From NCBI GenBank assembly GCA_903643055.1, contig CAHJWV010000706.1:1-15185 (forward strand): DNA of 15,185 nucleotides. The letters run 5' to 3'. Position 1 is the stretch's first letter. The number at the start of each line of letters is the position of its first letter. This DNA is from Burkholderiales bacterium. Its GTDB lineage: Bacteria; Pseudomonadota; Gammaproteobacteria; Burkholderiales; Burkholderiaceae. The position numbers and the translations under genes were made by a program. Shown piece by piece: positions 6,921 to 14,603 of the stretch. The notes beneath the pieces were generated by a model. The model had not been told where the DNA came from. It made no database searches and saw only the letters and a program-made list of their open reading frames with translations.

Positions 6921-7445
6921 TCAGCTGACTTTAGAAAACCAATTTGATAATTCTGATTCTGTCAATGCACCTAATTTCCGACCAATGATTGCCCCCTGCT
7001 TGTCGAATGCCAGGCTAAACGGCAGGCCGCCTTCTTCATTGCCCAGAGATCGTGCCAATGCAATTCCTTGTACTCCAGCCAAGCCTATTTGAAACTGCAC
7101 CGGAATTCTCGATAGAAATTGATTTACGGATTCTGCGGAGTCAACGGCCAAACCCAAAACCTGCCATCCAGCCGTTCGATGCTGGGCATGGAAAGCGTCC
7201 AGCAACGGCATTTCCTTGACGCACGGCGTGCACCAGGTCGCCCAGAAATTGACCAGCAGTGGCTTTCCGCGAAGGCTCGCGGTATCTAACCAGCTGCCAT
7301 CGGGGCGGGCAAATCGCAGTGCCCAGAAATCAGGGAGTGCGGAAGCAGGGCTGGCGGGCTTTCCCGCTCCCAATGAATTCCAGCCAGCGCCCGCCGCTAC
7401 AGCAGCGATGCCCACACCAGCGTATGCCCATTGGCGGCGATTCAT
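6921..7445 (-). CDS. TlpA/ResA-like thioredoxin-fold protein, membrane-anchored
   Basis: A 174-residue redoxin with an N-terminal hydrophobic segment (about 6-26) after a positive NRRQW start, so it is probably anchored to the inner membrane or exported with its domain in the periplasm. The thioredoxin motif is VNFWATWCTPC (65-75), with active-site Cys72 and Cys75 followed by the usual KEMP. LPFSLAFDKQG (141-151) supplies the cis-proline region (P142). Family members reduce disulfides in apocytochromes or copper-site proteins, but no partner gene is adjacent and the substrate is unknown. The RR at residues 3-4 might suggest Tat export, but the rest of a Tat motif is missing. GGAGG lies seven bases before the ATG at 7445, which overlaps the upstream gene's stop (ATGA), implying translational coupling. 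Its 3' half is AT-rich: 6901-6960, spanning the stop, has 20 G+C of 60. Confidence 0.9.
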   Translation of the reverse strand: MNRRQWAYAGVGIAAVAAGAGWNSLGAGKPASPASALPDFWALRFARPDGSWLDTASLRGKPLLVNFWATWCTPCVKEMPLLDAFHAQHRTAGWQVLGLAVDSAESVNQFLSRIPVQFQIGLAGVQGIALARSLGNEEGGLPFSLAFDKQGAIIGRKLGALTESELSNWFSKVS

Positions 7446-8044
7446 GGACCGGCCTCCATCAAGCGGCGCAAGCCGGTTAAGTCGCCGCGCTCGGTGCGGC
7501 CGCGCGCATCTCGCTTCAGCGCACCGCGCAAGTCATCGTGATCAAGAATGCTCAGGTGAACGGTCACTGACTCGCCGAGCGATGCACTGGGGCTGCTAAC
7601 CGTCAGCACGTCGATGGGTTGGTTTCTCGGCCCCGGCAGGCTGCCGACGTCGTAGTCGACGTTCTTGTCGATCAGTGCAAGCTCTGCTTCCTTAGAGTCG
7701 TCGCAAAAGAGTTGGAGGTGCACGCTGTTCAGCCGGGTCGCGGTGCCGCGCCAAACGGCGCCCGTCAAATGGGGGCGAAAGGCCTGCAGGCGGTCCATCC
7801 ACAGCGCCGCGACTTCACGCAAGGCCTGCAATTCAACGGGTTGCGTGTCGGCGCAAAACAGATCGATGTAGGCGCGGACCTCTTCTTCCACCTGATCGTT
7901 GTCGGGCAACTCGGCGGAGCGGGTGCTGTTTTTGCCGAGATCGCGCGCAGCTCGACGTTTGGCCGGACCGTACTCCATTCCCTCTTCAACAATCAGTCGG
8001 GCGGCGACGCCGGCAATTTGGGCGGTGCAAGAGGTCGAGGACAT
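7442..8044 (-). CDS. Conserved-looking protein of unknown function; possible degenerate nucleotidyltransferase fold
   Basis: I do not recognise a named family for this 200-residue soluble protein. It has no signal or membrane segment. Residues 10-36 (IAGVAARLIVEEGMEYGPAKRRAARDL) look helical and basic. Residues 92-116 (HLTGAVWRGTATRLNSVHLQLF, then CDD) resemble the G-x3-RG-T-x-SDhDh core of minimal nucleotidyltransferases, but the two catalytic Asp positions read V-H-L. A later strand ends ILDHDDLRGALK (166-177). If the likeness is real, catalysis may be lost or the fold reused. The start is ATG at 8044; the longer frame upstream runs into trmL and has Arg-rich, non-coding composition. Its stop overlaps the TlpA-like gene's start (ATGA), so the two are probably made together. 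Real gene: likely. Function: unknown. Confidence 0.78.
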   Translation of the reverse strand: MSSTSCTAQIAGVAARLIVEEGMEYGPAKRRAARDLGKNSTRSAELPDNDQVEEEVRAYIDLFCADTQPVELQALREVAALWMDRLQAFRPHLTGAVWRGTATRLNSVHLQLFCDDSKEAELALIDKNVDYDVGSLPGPRNQPIDVLTVSSPSASLGESVTVHLSILDHDDLRGALKRDARGRTERGDLTGLRRLMEAGP

Positions 8045-8115
8045 GGGGCTTCCGGTTTTGCGGGCCAGCAATTCAGCTGATTCTGATCCCTGCACTGACG
8101 AGGTCCATCTTTGAG

Positions 8116-8586
8116 TTACGCGCCACCGGCATAACCAGTTTGCCGCCAAGCTTCGAACACCGCGACGGCGACGGCGTTGCTCAGATTCAGGCTGCGCTGG
8201 CCGGGCTGCAGGGGCAGGCGAACCCGCTGCGGCAGCGCAATGCTGTCGCGCAACGGGGGCGGCAGACCGGCCGTTTCGGAGCCAAAGACCAGCCAGTCGC
8301 CGCTGCACCATGCGACGTCGGCGAACGGCCGGCTGCCGCGGGTGGTGAATGCGAAGAGCCGGGCGGTGTCGGGTTGGGCTGCCTGCAGGAATGCCTCCCA
8401 AGAGGCATGGCGTTGCACCGGGGCGTACTCGTGATAGTCGAGCCCCGCACGTTTGAGCTGCTTGTCATCCATCGAGAAACCCAGCGGCTCGATCAGATGA
8501 AGTGCGCAACCGGTGTTGGCGGCGAGCCGAATCACGTTGCCCGTGTTGGGCGGGATTTCGGGATGAACCAGGACGATGTTGAACAT
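8116..8586 (-). CDS. trmL: tRNA (cytidine/uridine-34-2'-O)-methyltransferase
   Basis: TrmL is a SPOUT-class (knotted) SAM methyltransferase that methylates the ribose of the wobble base 34 in tRNA-Leu isoacceptors. The 156-residue product shows all three family motifs: PPNTGNVIRLAANTG (12-26), WLVFGSETAGLP (98-109) and QRSLNLSNAVAV (130-141), which build the knotted cofactor pocket. The length matches the E. coli enzyme (about 157 residues). It lies 39 bp downstream of comF and 71 bp upstream of the unknown protein, all on the minus strand. Start ATG at 8586, stop TAA at 8116-8118. Confidence 0.96.
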   Translation of the reverse strand: MFNIVLVHPEIPPNTGNVIRLAANTGCALHLIEPLGFSMDDKQLKRAGLDYHEYAPVQRHASWEAFLQAAQPDTARLFAFTTRGSRPFADVAWCSGDWLVFGSETAGLPPPLRDSIALPQRVRLPLQPGQRSLNLSNAVAVAVFEAWRQTGYAGGA

Positions 8587-8625
8587 GAGCCCGCCATTGT
8601 CGTGGCAAGTGGCCGGTGCTTGGCC

Positions 8626-9330
8626 TCAGGTCAGGCGAGGTGTGCGCGCAAGGACCCAGGCCTCGACATGCAAGGCTCCCGCTTGCTTCAGCACCCGCGC
8701 GATCTCGGCCAGCGTGGCGCCGGTGGTCATCACATCGTCAACGACGGCCACGCGGCGGCCCGCGAGCTCGGCGCGCCGCAGTGGCTCCACTGCAAATGCG
8801 CCGCGCACGTTGGCCTCACGACGGTCGGGCGCCAGCGCGGTTTGGTGCTGGGTGTCCTTGACTCTCAGAAGCAAGCGCGGATCGGCCGCGAGGCTCAGGC
8901 CCTTGCTCAAGGCGCGGGCGATTTCCCACGATTGGTTGAAGCCGCGTTCTTTCAGGCGCGAAGCGCTCAGCGGCACAGGCAATAAAAGATCGACCGTCGT
9001 TGCCTCCGCGCTGTGTCGGCATGCCTGTGCCAGCAGCGCTGTGAGCGCCTCGGTGAGATCCAGCGCGGCGTGGAATTTGAAATCGGTGATCAGTGTCGAC
9101 CAGGGATGGGCATAGTCGACCGCGGCCACAGCTGCATCGAAAGCCGGCGGGTTGAGCAGGCAGGCACCGCAGGTGATGACGCCGGGCGGCACTTCTGCGG
9201 CGCAGCGTACGCATCGTGTTAGGGGTGCGGCAAACCGGGCGATGCATGTGGCACAGATCGGTTGATCGCCCCAGCTGCGGCACACCGCGCATTGGCTCGG
9301 GACGTGCTGCAGCAAGCGCGAGAAAAGCAT
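8626..9330 (-). CDS. comF: ComF-family phosphoribosyltransferase-like protein
   Basis: ComF proteins combine an N-terminal zinc-finger region with a phosphoribosyltransferase-like domain and take part in DNA uptake during natural transformation in several bacteria; in others the role is unproven. The 234-residue product has four Cys pairs (14/17, 26/29, 40/43, 54/57), the ComF signature RLKERGFNQ (125-133) and the PRPP-binding loop VAVVDDVMTTGAT (194-206). The start is ATG at 9330, giving MLFSRLLQHVPSQCAVC. The open frame continues upstream into the divergent methyltransferase gene, where it is a non-coding extension. No strong ribosome site is seen. The next gene, on the opposite strand, begins 22 bp away, so the promoter must lie inside that gene. 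No other competence genes are in the window. Confidence 0.93.
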   Translation of the reverse strand: MLFSRLLQHVPSQCAVCRSWGDQPICATCIARFAAPLTRCVRCAAEVPPGVITCGACLLNPPAFDAAVAAVDYAHPWSTLITDFKFHAALDLTEALTALLAQACRHSAEATTVDLLLPVPLSASRLKERGFNQSWEIARALSKGLSLAADPRLLLRVKDTQHQTALAPDRREANVRGAFAVEPLRRAELAGRRVAVVDDVMTTGATLAEIARVLKQAGALHVEAWVLARTPRLT

Positions 9331-9352
9331 CGGCTCAATATACTTCCGCCGA

Positions 9353-10264
9353 ATGAGCCCATCCCCCGCTTCGGCCCCGCGTGACATTGATGTGATGAGC
9401 GTTCGCGCTGCGTTGCGCCGCTTGCCCCACATCGAACAGGCGCCTTGGTTGCATGGTGAAGTGGCGCGGCGCATGGCCGAGCGCCTCGAGATCATCCGCC
9501 TGAAACCCCAAGCCTTGATCGATTGGTGGGGCTTCTCGGGCGGCGGCAGCGAGTTGCTCGCCAAGGCTTATCCCGATGCGCAGCGCTGGATCGTCGAGCC
9601 GACCGAGTCACTGCGCGAGCGCAGCCGGGCCGAGGCAAAAGCGCCCTGGTGGACGGCGCGTCACTGGCGCCAGGGGCCCGTTCATGTGATTGGCCCGGAC
9701 GACGTGGTGCCGGCCAGCGTGCAGCTCGTCTGGTCGAACATGATGCTCCACGCCTCGGTCGATCCGGCCGCGCTGGTCGCGCGTTGGCAACGCGCGTTGA
9801 CGGTCGATGGCTTCGTGATGTTCTCGTGCCTCGGGCCCGGCAGCCTGCGTGAGTTGCGTGATCTGTATCAGCGGCTGGGCTGGGGTTCGGCGCTCGCCGA
9901 GTTTGTCGACATGCACGACTTGGGGGACATGCTGGTTCAGGCCGGCTTTGCCGATCCGGTGATGGACCAGGAAACCTTGACCTTGAGCTGGGAGAGTCCG
10001 CAGGCCTTGCTGCTGGAGCTGCGCACGCTGGGCCGCAACGCCGCGCTTGATCGTGCGCCGGGCTTGCGCACGCCGCGCTGGCGCCAACGGCTCGAGTCGG
10101 AGTTGCAAGCCCTGGCGCGTGACGATGGCCGGATCGAGCTGCGCTTCGAGGTTTCTTATGGCCATGCCTTCAAGGCTGCACCCCGTGTACCGCTCAGTGC
10201 GGAGACCACGGTTTCGCTCGAAGACATGCGGGCGATGATGCGCGGCAAATCTCATCGAGACTGA
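9353..10264 (+). CDS. BioC-like methyltransferase with unusual SAM motif I
   Basis: The 303-residue product resembles malonyl-ACP O-methyltransferase (BioC), which starts pimelate synthesis for biotin. Support comes from QLVWSNMMLHAS (124-135), a glycine-poor FVMFSCLGPGSLRELRDLY (154-172), MHDLGDMLVQAGFADPVMD (187-205) and a C-terminal YGHAFKAAPR (269-278). Motif I, usually DLGCGTG, instead reads LIDWWGFSGGGSELLA (55-70), and the acidic residue after strand 2 is EPT (82-84). It is therefore either a divergent BioC or a relative with altered cofactor binding. I do not assign bioC. An alternative start is Met15 (9395); neither start has a clear ribosome site. It is divergent from comF with 22 bp between starts. 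The call as a SAM-methyltransferase-fold protein is good; substrate and activity are uncertain. Confidence 0.8.
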   Translation: MSPSPASAPRDIDVMSVRAALRRLPHIEQAPWLHGEVARRMAERLEIIRLKPQALIDWWGFSGGGSELLAKAYPDAQRWIVEPTESLRERSRAEAKAPWWTARHWRQGPVHVIGPDDVVPASVQLVWSNMMLHASVDPAALVARWQRALTVDGFVMFSCLGPGSLRELRDLYQRLGWGSALAEFVDMHDLGDMLVQAGFADPVMDQETLTLSWESPQALLLELRTLGRNAALDRAPGLRTPRWRQRLESELQALARDDGRIELRFEVSYGHAFKAAPRVPLSAETTVSLEDMRAMMRGKSHRD

Positions 10265-10298
10265 GCGGTGGGGCTTGGTCATTGCCTGAGCTAAACTC

Positions 10299-10412
10299 AT
10301 GGGCTTGCAAAATCAGGTTCGCCCGGGGGTCTTGTGCTTGCTGACCAGCGTCTCGTCGCAGCTTTGGATGGACTCATCGGCCTTTATCGGCTGGAGCGAT
10401 AGCCATCCATGA
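10299..10412 (+). CDS. Candidate 37-residue ORF overlapping the DUF2244 start (unproven)
   Basis: An ATG at 10299 opens a 37-codon frame whose TGA (10410-10412) overlaps the ATG of the DUF2244 gene (10409-10411) as ATGA. The peptide begins MGLQNQVRPGVLCLLTSVSS. The ATGA junction would allow translational coupling to the oxidase operon. The preceding ribosome site is weak (GAG ten bases upstream) and I know no family, so chance is a fair explanation. Confidence 0.2.
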   Translation: MGLQNQVRPGVLCLLTSVSSQLWMDSSAFIGWSDSHP

Positions 10413-10966
10413 CTGCAACCACGTCGTCCGTTACCTGGCATGGCAGCGCTGTCCGAAGCCCCTTTCGGCTGGGCCGTGTCACGAGTTCCGGTGCCGATTG
10501 GGCCATTGACTGGGTGCTGGCCCGCAACTGTTCACTGGCCCCGCAACAGTTGCTGGGTTTTTATCTGTCGCTGTGCGTGCTCTCGTTGGGCATTGCATTG
10601 ATGTTCTGGTGGCAAGGTGCCCGCATGGTGCTGCCATTCGCGTTGGCTGAATTGATGGGTGTGGGTGTGGCGCTCTGGTTTTACGCACGCCATGCCACTG
10701 ACAAGGAATGCATTGCATTGACCGGAGATCGTTTCACGGTGGAACATGCTCATGGCTTGCATGTAGACCGTGTGGAGTTCCAGCCGGCATGGGTCCGGAT
10801 CGAGCCCGAACAGGGGGACCGATCCTTGATCGAAGTGTCGGGACAAGGGCGGCGGATCGCAGTGGGTCGCTTCGTGCGGCCGGAGCAGCGGCGCCAGTTG
10901 GCTGAAGAGCTGCGTTTCGCGTTGCGCCGTTGGCGCCAGGGCGATGGGCAGCCAGCGACACCGTGA
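10409..10966 (+). CDS. DUF2244 membrane protein, first gene of the oxidase cluster
   Basis: A 185-residue membrane protein of the DUF2244 family, with two adjacent membrane spans (about 47-67, LGFYLSLCVLSLGIALMFWW, and about 72-93) and a basic, soluble C-terminal part rich in Arg. It lies 21 bp upstream of ctaC on the same strand, the position this family often takes beside cytochrome oxidase genes in proteobacteria. A role in oxidase assembly or stability is inferred from context only; no biochemical function is known to me. The start is ATG at 10409; GGAG at 10393-10396 is 12 bases away, slightly far. The gap before it (10265-10408) probably carries the operon promoter, though I could not pick convincing -35 and -10 boxes. 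Confidence 0.85.
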   Translation: MTATTSSVTWHGSAVRSPFRLGRVTSSGADWAIDWVLARNCSLAPQQLLGFYLSLCVLSLGIALMFWWQGARMVLPFALAELMGVGVALWFYARHATDKECIALTGDRFTVEHAHGLHVDRVEFQPAWVRIEPEQGDRSLIEVSGQGRRIAVGRFVRPEQRRQLAEELRFALRRWRQGDGQPATP

Positions 10967-10987
10967 ATTTTGAAAACTGAAACGACC

Positions 10988-12163
10988 ATGATGAAGATGA
11001 CGAAATCACTTTGGCAGCAGGCGGGCCAGTTCGGTTTGACTGCATGCCTGGGGTTCACGGCCTGCGCCGCCAGGGCGGTCAACAGCTTGCCGGGCGGCCC
11101 GGCGGTGAACCAGATGGATCTCCATCCGCCGGTGACCAAGATCGCCGCCGAGCAGCAGCATCTGCACTACTTCATGATGGCCTTGTGTCTGGCGATCTTC
11201 GTCGCCGTGTTCGGGGTGATGTTCTATTCCATCTTCAAGCACCGCAAGTCCGTCGGCCACAAGGCCTCGAACTTCCATGAAAGTGTGAAGGTAGAAATCG
11301 CCTGGACGGTGGTGCCCTTCATCATCGTGATCTTCATGGCGTTGCCGGCCACGAAGGCCGTGGTTGCGATGAAAGACACCAGCGCTGCCGACCTGACAAT
11401 CAAGGCCACCGGCATCCAATGGAAGTGGGGCTATGACTATCTGAAAGGCGAGGGCGAAGGCATCGGCTTCGTCTCGACGCTCGATGTGTCGCAGCGCGAG
11501 ATGTCCGATTCGGGCAAGCCGTCGGGTGATGACTATCTGTTGAAGGTCGACAATCCGCTGGTTGTGCCTGTCAACAAGAAGGTCCGGGTGATCACCACCG
11601 CGACCGACGTGATCCATGCCTTCATGGTGCCGTCATTCGGCATCAAGCAAGACGCGATTCCCGGCTTCGTGCGCGACACCTGGTTCCGTGCCGAGCAGAC
11701 CGGCGACTTCTATGGCCAATGCGCTGAGCTGTGCGGCAAGGAGCACGCGTACATGCCAATCCATGTCAAGGTTGTGTCGGCCGAAGACTATTCCAAGTGG
11801 GTCGACGTCAAGAAGAAGGAAGCGGCGGCCAAGGCCGACGACCCGAACAAGGTCTGGGCCTTGCCTGAATTGATTGCCCGTGGCGAGAAGGTCTATGCCG
11901 CCAACTGCGCCGCTTGCCATCTGCCCACCGGCAAGGGCGGGGGCCCGATCAAGCCGCTCGATGGCGCGGCGGTCGTCCAGGACCCGGACAAGAGCAAGCA
12001 GATCCATATCGTGCTGAACGGCCAGAACAATGGCGCGATGCCGTCGTGGAAGCAGCTGAGCGACACAGAGATCGCCGCGGTCATCACGTATACCAAGAAC
12101 AATTGGTCCAACAAGACGGAACAAGTGGTGCAGCCGACGGAAGTCGCCGCTGCCCGCAAGTAA
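10988..12163 (+). CDS. ctaC: Cytochrome c oxidase subunit II with fused cytochrome c domain
   Basis: Subunit II takes electrons from cytochrome c through the CuA centre and passes them to subunit I. The 391-residue precursor has a signal peptide (about 1-30, ending in ARA), two membrane spans (about 61-83 and 102-126), and a periplasmic CuA domain whose ligands H210, C245, E247, C249, H253 and M256 (FYGQCAELCGKEHAYMPIH) are all present. A C-terminal cytochrome c domain has CAACH (307-311) and a likely Met ligand at 351 (GAMPSW), so this is a caa3-like layout. I choose ATG at 10988; a second ATG follows at once (10991), and the TTG at 10970 would overlap the preceding stop region. The ribosome site is weak. 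It lies 30 bp before ctaD. Complete and apparently functional. Confidence 0.97.
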   Translation: MMKMTKSLWQQAGQFGLTACLGFTACAARAVNSLPGGPAVNQMDLHPPVTKIAAEQQHLHYFMMALCLAIFVAVFGVMFYSIFKHRKSVGHKASNFHESVKVEIAWTVVPFIIVIFMALPATKAVVAMKDTSAADLTIKATGIQWKWGYDYLKGEGEGIGFVSTLDVSQREMSDSGKPSGDDYLLKVDNPLVVPVNKKVRVITTATDVIHAFMVPSFGIKQDAIPGFVRDTWFRAEQTGDFYGQCAELCGKEHAYMPIHVKVVSAEDYSKWVDVKKKEAAAKADDPNKVWALPELIARGEKVYAANCAACHLPTGKGGGPIKPLDGAAVVQDPDKSKQIHIVLNGQNNGAMPSWKQLSDTEIAAVITYTKNNWSNKTEQVVQPTEVAAARK

Positions 12164-12193
12164 CGCCCGAACACGCCGCCGAAAGGAAGAACC

Positions 12194-13831
12194 ATGAGTG
12201 CAGTACTCGACCCTCACGGCCACGCGGCCGGCCATGGCCATGACGACCATGCGCACGACTATCACCATCCGCATGGCTGGCGCCGCTGGGTGTTTGCGAC
12301 CAACCACAAAGACATCGGAACGCTCTACCTGCTGTTCTCGTTCACGATGTTCATCTTCGGCGGCATCCTGGCGCTGCTGATCCGCGCCGAATTGTTCCAG
12401 CCCGGCCTGCAGTTCGTGAACCCGCAGCTGTTCAATCAGTTCACGACGATGCACGGGCTGATCATGGTGTTCGGCGCGATCATGCCGGCCTTCGTCGGCT
12501 TCGCGAACTGGATGATCCCGCTGCAGATCGGCGCGGCCGACATGGCGTTTGCGCGAATGAACAACCTGAGCTTCTGGCTGTTGATCCCGGCGGGCGTGAT
12601 GCTGGCCGGGTCGTTCTTCATGCCGGGCGGCGCACCCGCTGCCGGCTGGACGCTCTATGCACCGCTGACGCTGCAGATGGGCCCGTCGATGGACGCCGGC
12701 ATCTTCGCGATGCACATCATGGGCGCGAGTTCGATCATGGGGTCGATCAACATCATCGTGACCATCCTCAACATGCGCGCGCCTGGCATGACGCTGATGA
12801 AGATGCCGATGTTCTGCTGGACCTGGCTGATCACCGCTTATCTGTTGATCGCCGTGATGCCGGTGCTGGCCGGTGCGATCACGATGACGCTGACCGACCG
12901 CCACTTCGGCACCAGTTTCTTCAACCCCGCCGGTGGCGGTGACCCGGTGATGTATCAACACATCTTCTGGTTCTTCGGCCACCCCGAGGTCTACATCATG
13001 ATCTTGCCGGCCTTCGGCATCGTCAGCCACATCGTGCCGGCCTTTGCCCGCAAGCGCCTGTTCGGCTACACCTCGATGGTCTACGCGACGTCGTCGATTG
13101 CGATCCTGTCGTTCATCGTGTGGGCGCACCACATGTTCACGACCGGCATGCCTGTCACGGGCCAGCTGTTCTTCATGTACGCGACGATGCTGATCGCGAT
13201 CCCCACCGGCGTGAAGGTGTTCAACTGGATCGCGACCATGTGGCGCGGCTCGATGACTTTCGAGACGCCGATGCTGTTCGCCGTTGGCTTCATTTTCGTG
13301 TTCACGATGGGTGGCTTCACCGGCCTGATCCTGTCGGTGGCGCCGATCGACATCCAGCTGCAAGATACCTATTACGTCGTGGCCCATTTCCACTACGTGC
13401 TGGTGGCCGGCTCGCTTTATGCGATGTTTGCCGGCTTCTACTACTGGGTGCCGAAGTGGACCGGCGTGATGTACTCCGAGACGCGCGGCAAAATCCACTT
13501 CTGGGCCTCGCTGGTGTTCTTCAACATCACCTTCTTCCCGATGCACTTCCTGGGCTTGGCCGGGATGCCGCGACGCTATGCCGACTACCCGATGCAATTC
13601 GCCGACTTCAACATGCTGGCGACTGTCGGCGCATTCGGCTTCGGTTTGACGCAGGTCTATTTCTTCCTGTTCATCGTTATTCCGTGCATGCGCGGCAAGG
13701 GCGCCCCGGCACCGCAAAAGCCGTGGGAAGCCGCTGAAGGCCTGGAATGGGAAGTGCCGTCGCCGGCACCGTTCCATACCTTCGAGACGCCACCGAAGCT
13801 GAACGCTTCGGCGACCAAGGTATTGGCCTGA
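12194..13831 (+). CDS. ctaD: Cytochrome c oxidase subunit I
   Basis: The catalytic subunit of the aa3-type oxidase, an inner-membrane haem-copper protein that reduces O2 to water and pumps protons. Its 545 residues carry haem a ligands H87 and H400, the haem a3 ligand H398, CuB ligands H263, H312 and H313, the cross-linked Tyr267 in [10 protein letters not shown]265 (D-channel end), D116 (D-channel entrance, in GAADMAF) and K341 (K-channel, PTGVKVF). This is a complete A-type set, so both proton channels are present. The cytoplasmic N-terminus is unusually His-rich: nine His in residues 8-27. AAAGGAAG a few bases before the ATG at 12194 is a good ribosome site. It follows ctaC by 30 bp. Confidence 0.99.
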   Translation: MSAVLDPHGHAAGHGHDDHAHDYHHPHGWRRWVFATNHKDIGTLYLLFSFTMFIFGGILALLIRAELFQPGLQFVNPQLFNQFTTMHGLIMVFGAIMPAFVGFANWMIPLQIGAADMAFARMNNLSFWLLIPAGVMLAGSFFMPGGAPAAGWTLYAPLTLQMGPSMDAGIFAMHIMGASSIMGSINIIVTILNMRAPGMTLMKMPMFCWTWLITAYLLIAVMPVLAGAITMTLTDRHFGTSFFNPAGGGDPVMYQHIFWFFGHPEVYIMILPAFGIVSHIVPAFARKRLFGYTSMVYATSSIAILSFIVWAHHMFTTGMPVTGQLFFMYATMLIAIPTGVKVFNWIATMWRGSMTFETPMLFAVGFIFVFTMGGFTGLILSVAPIDIQLQDTYYVVAHFHYVLVAGSLYAMFAGFYYWVPKWTGVMYSETRGKIHFWASLVFFNITFFPMHFLGLAGMPRRYADYPMQFADFNMLATVGAFGFGLTQVYFFLFIVIPCMRGKGAPAPQKPWEAAEGLEWEVPSPAPFHTFETPPKLNASATKVLA

Positions 13832-13866
13832 GAGCCGCGGCCGGTACGACCACGAGCGTGACGAAC

Positions 13867-13977
13867 ATGACGCCTGAACAAAGAAAAAACAACCGTCGCC
13901 TGGGCCTGATCCTGGGCTCGGTGGCGATCATGTTCTTCGTCGGCTTCCTGGCGCGCGCCATCCTGTTCGGCATCTGA
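13867..13977 (+). CDS. Cytochrome oxidase small assembly protein (36 residues)
   Basis: A 36-residue peptide starting MTPEQRKNNRRLGLILG, with a charged N-terminal third and one membrane span (about 12-34) ending ARAILFGI. It lies 35 bp after ctaD and 11 bp before ctaG on the same strand, the position of the short 'cytochrome oxidase small assembly protein' I recall in Burkholderiales oxidase operons. The positive N-terminus should stay in the cytoplasm. The frame is open further upstream into ctaD, but that part is out of frame with ctaD and is not this protein. The ribosome site is weak. The gene is easily missed because of its size; its biochemical role is not established. Confidence 0.82.
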   Translation: MTPEQRKNNRRLGLILGSVAIMFFVGFLARAILFGI

Positions 13978-13988
13978 GCGACGGCCCC

Positions 13989-14603
13989 ATGACCGGTCCG
14001 AAACTGACTTCCCGCTTGAGCGCATTGCGTTTGGCCAATCGCCGCATGGTGGGCAAGCTCGCGGTCGTGGCCTTGCTGATGTTCGGCTTTGGCTATGGGC
14101 TGGTGCCGATGTACCGTGCGATTTGTGAGGAGCTGGGGATCAATGTGCTGTCGCTGGCCGATCAGGCCGTGCCGGGCAGTGCCCGGGCGCCGCGTGACCT
14201 CAAGAACACGCAGGTCGACCTGTCGCGCACGATCACCGTCGAGTTCGATGCCAACGCGCGCGGTCCCTGGGAGTTCCAGCCGGCCAAGCGTTTTGTCGAT
14301 GTGCATCCGGGTGAGTTGACGACGGTGATGTACGAGTTCCGCAATGTGCAGAACCGAACGATGGCGGCGCAGGCCATTCCGAGTTATGCGCCGAAGCAGG
14401 CCACGCCGTACTTCACCAAGCTCGAATGCTTTTGCTTCAACGAATACACACTGAAGCCAGGGGAATCCAAGCAGTGGCCGGTGGTGTTCTATGTCGACTC
14501 GAAGCTGCCGAAGGATGTGAAGACGATTACCCTGTCATACACGTTCTTCGAGGTGGCCGGCAAGATTGCCGCCACGCCGCCATTGAAGAGCCCGCCGACA
14601 TGA
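13989..14603 (+). CDS. ctaG: Cytochrome c oxidase copper chaperone Cox11/CtaG
   Basis: Cox11 delivers copper to the CuB site of subunit I. The 204-residue protein has a cytoplasmic N-terminus, one membrane span (about 21-42), the conserved GLVPMYRAIC just after it (Cys46), and a periplasmic domain with the copper-binding motif LECFCFNEYTLKPGE (145-159; Cys147 and Cys149). QPAKRFVDVHPGE (97-109) is also typical. Its stop TGA (14601-14603) overlaps the next gene's ATG (14600-14602), so the two are probably translated together. This is the copper chaperone type of CtaG, not the unrelated Bacillus protein of the same name. Confidence 0.97.
   Translation: MTGPKLTSRLSALRLANRRMVGKLAVVALLMFGFGYGLVPMYRAICEELGINVLSLADQAVPGSARAPRDLKNTQVDLSRTITVEFDANARGPWEFQPAKRFVDVHPGELTTVMYEFRNVQNRTMAAQAIPSYAPKQATPYFTKLECFCFNEYTLKPGESKQWPVVFYVDSKLPKDVKTITLSYTFFEVAGKIAATPPLKSPPT

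Noticed and set aside
6778..7092. A plus-strand frame with MANEFLKNVKAEFYQL that looks protein-like
   Set aside because: It is antisense to the aroQ start and to the 3' end of the TlpA-like gene, whose frame continues the thioredoxin fold to a sensible end; the resemblance reflects the AT-rich codons.
7427..7445. NRRQW at the start of the TlpA-like protein as a Tat export signal
   Set aside because: Only the Arg pair fits; the residues after it do not match the S-R-R-x-F-L-K pattern, so a plain membrane anchor or Sec signal is as likely.
10265..10408. Search for sigma-70 boxes of the oxidase operon (for example TTGCCT at 10282 with CAAAAT at 10308)
   Set aside because: The spacer is 20 bases, too long, and the match to consensus is weak, so no promoter is called.
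11633..13777. A 714-codon open frame on the minus strand, His/Arg/Asp-rich
   Set aside because: It lies antisense to ctaC and ctaD, whose catalytic residues are complete. The long frame is a by-product of GC-rich third positions, and its composition (repeated RH, DR, HRR) is not protein-like.
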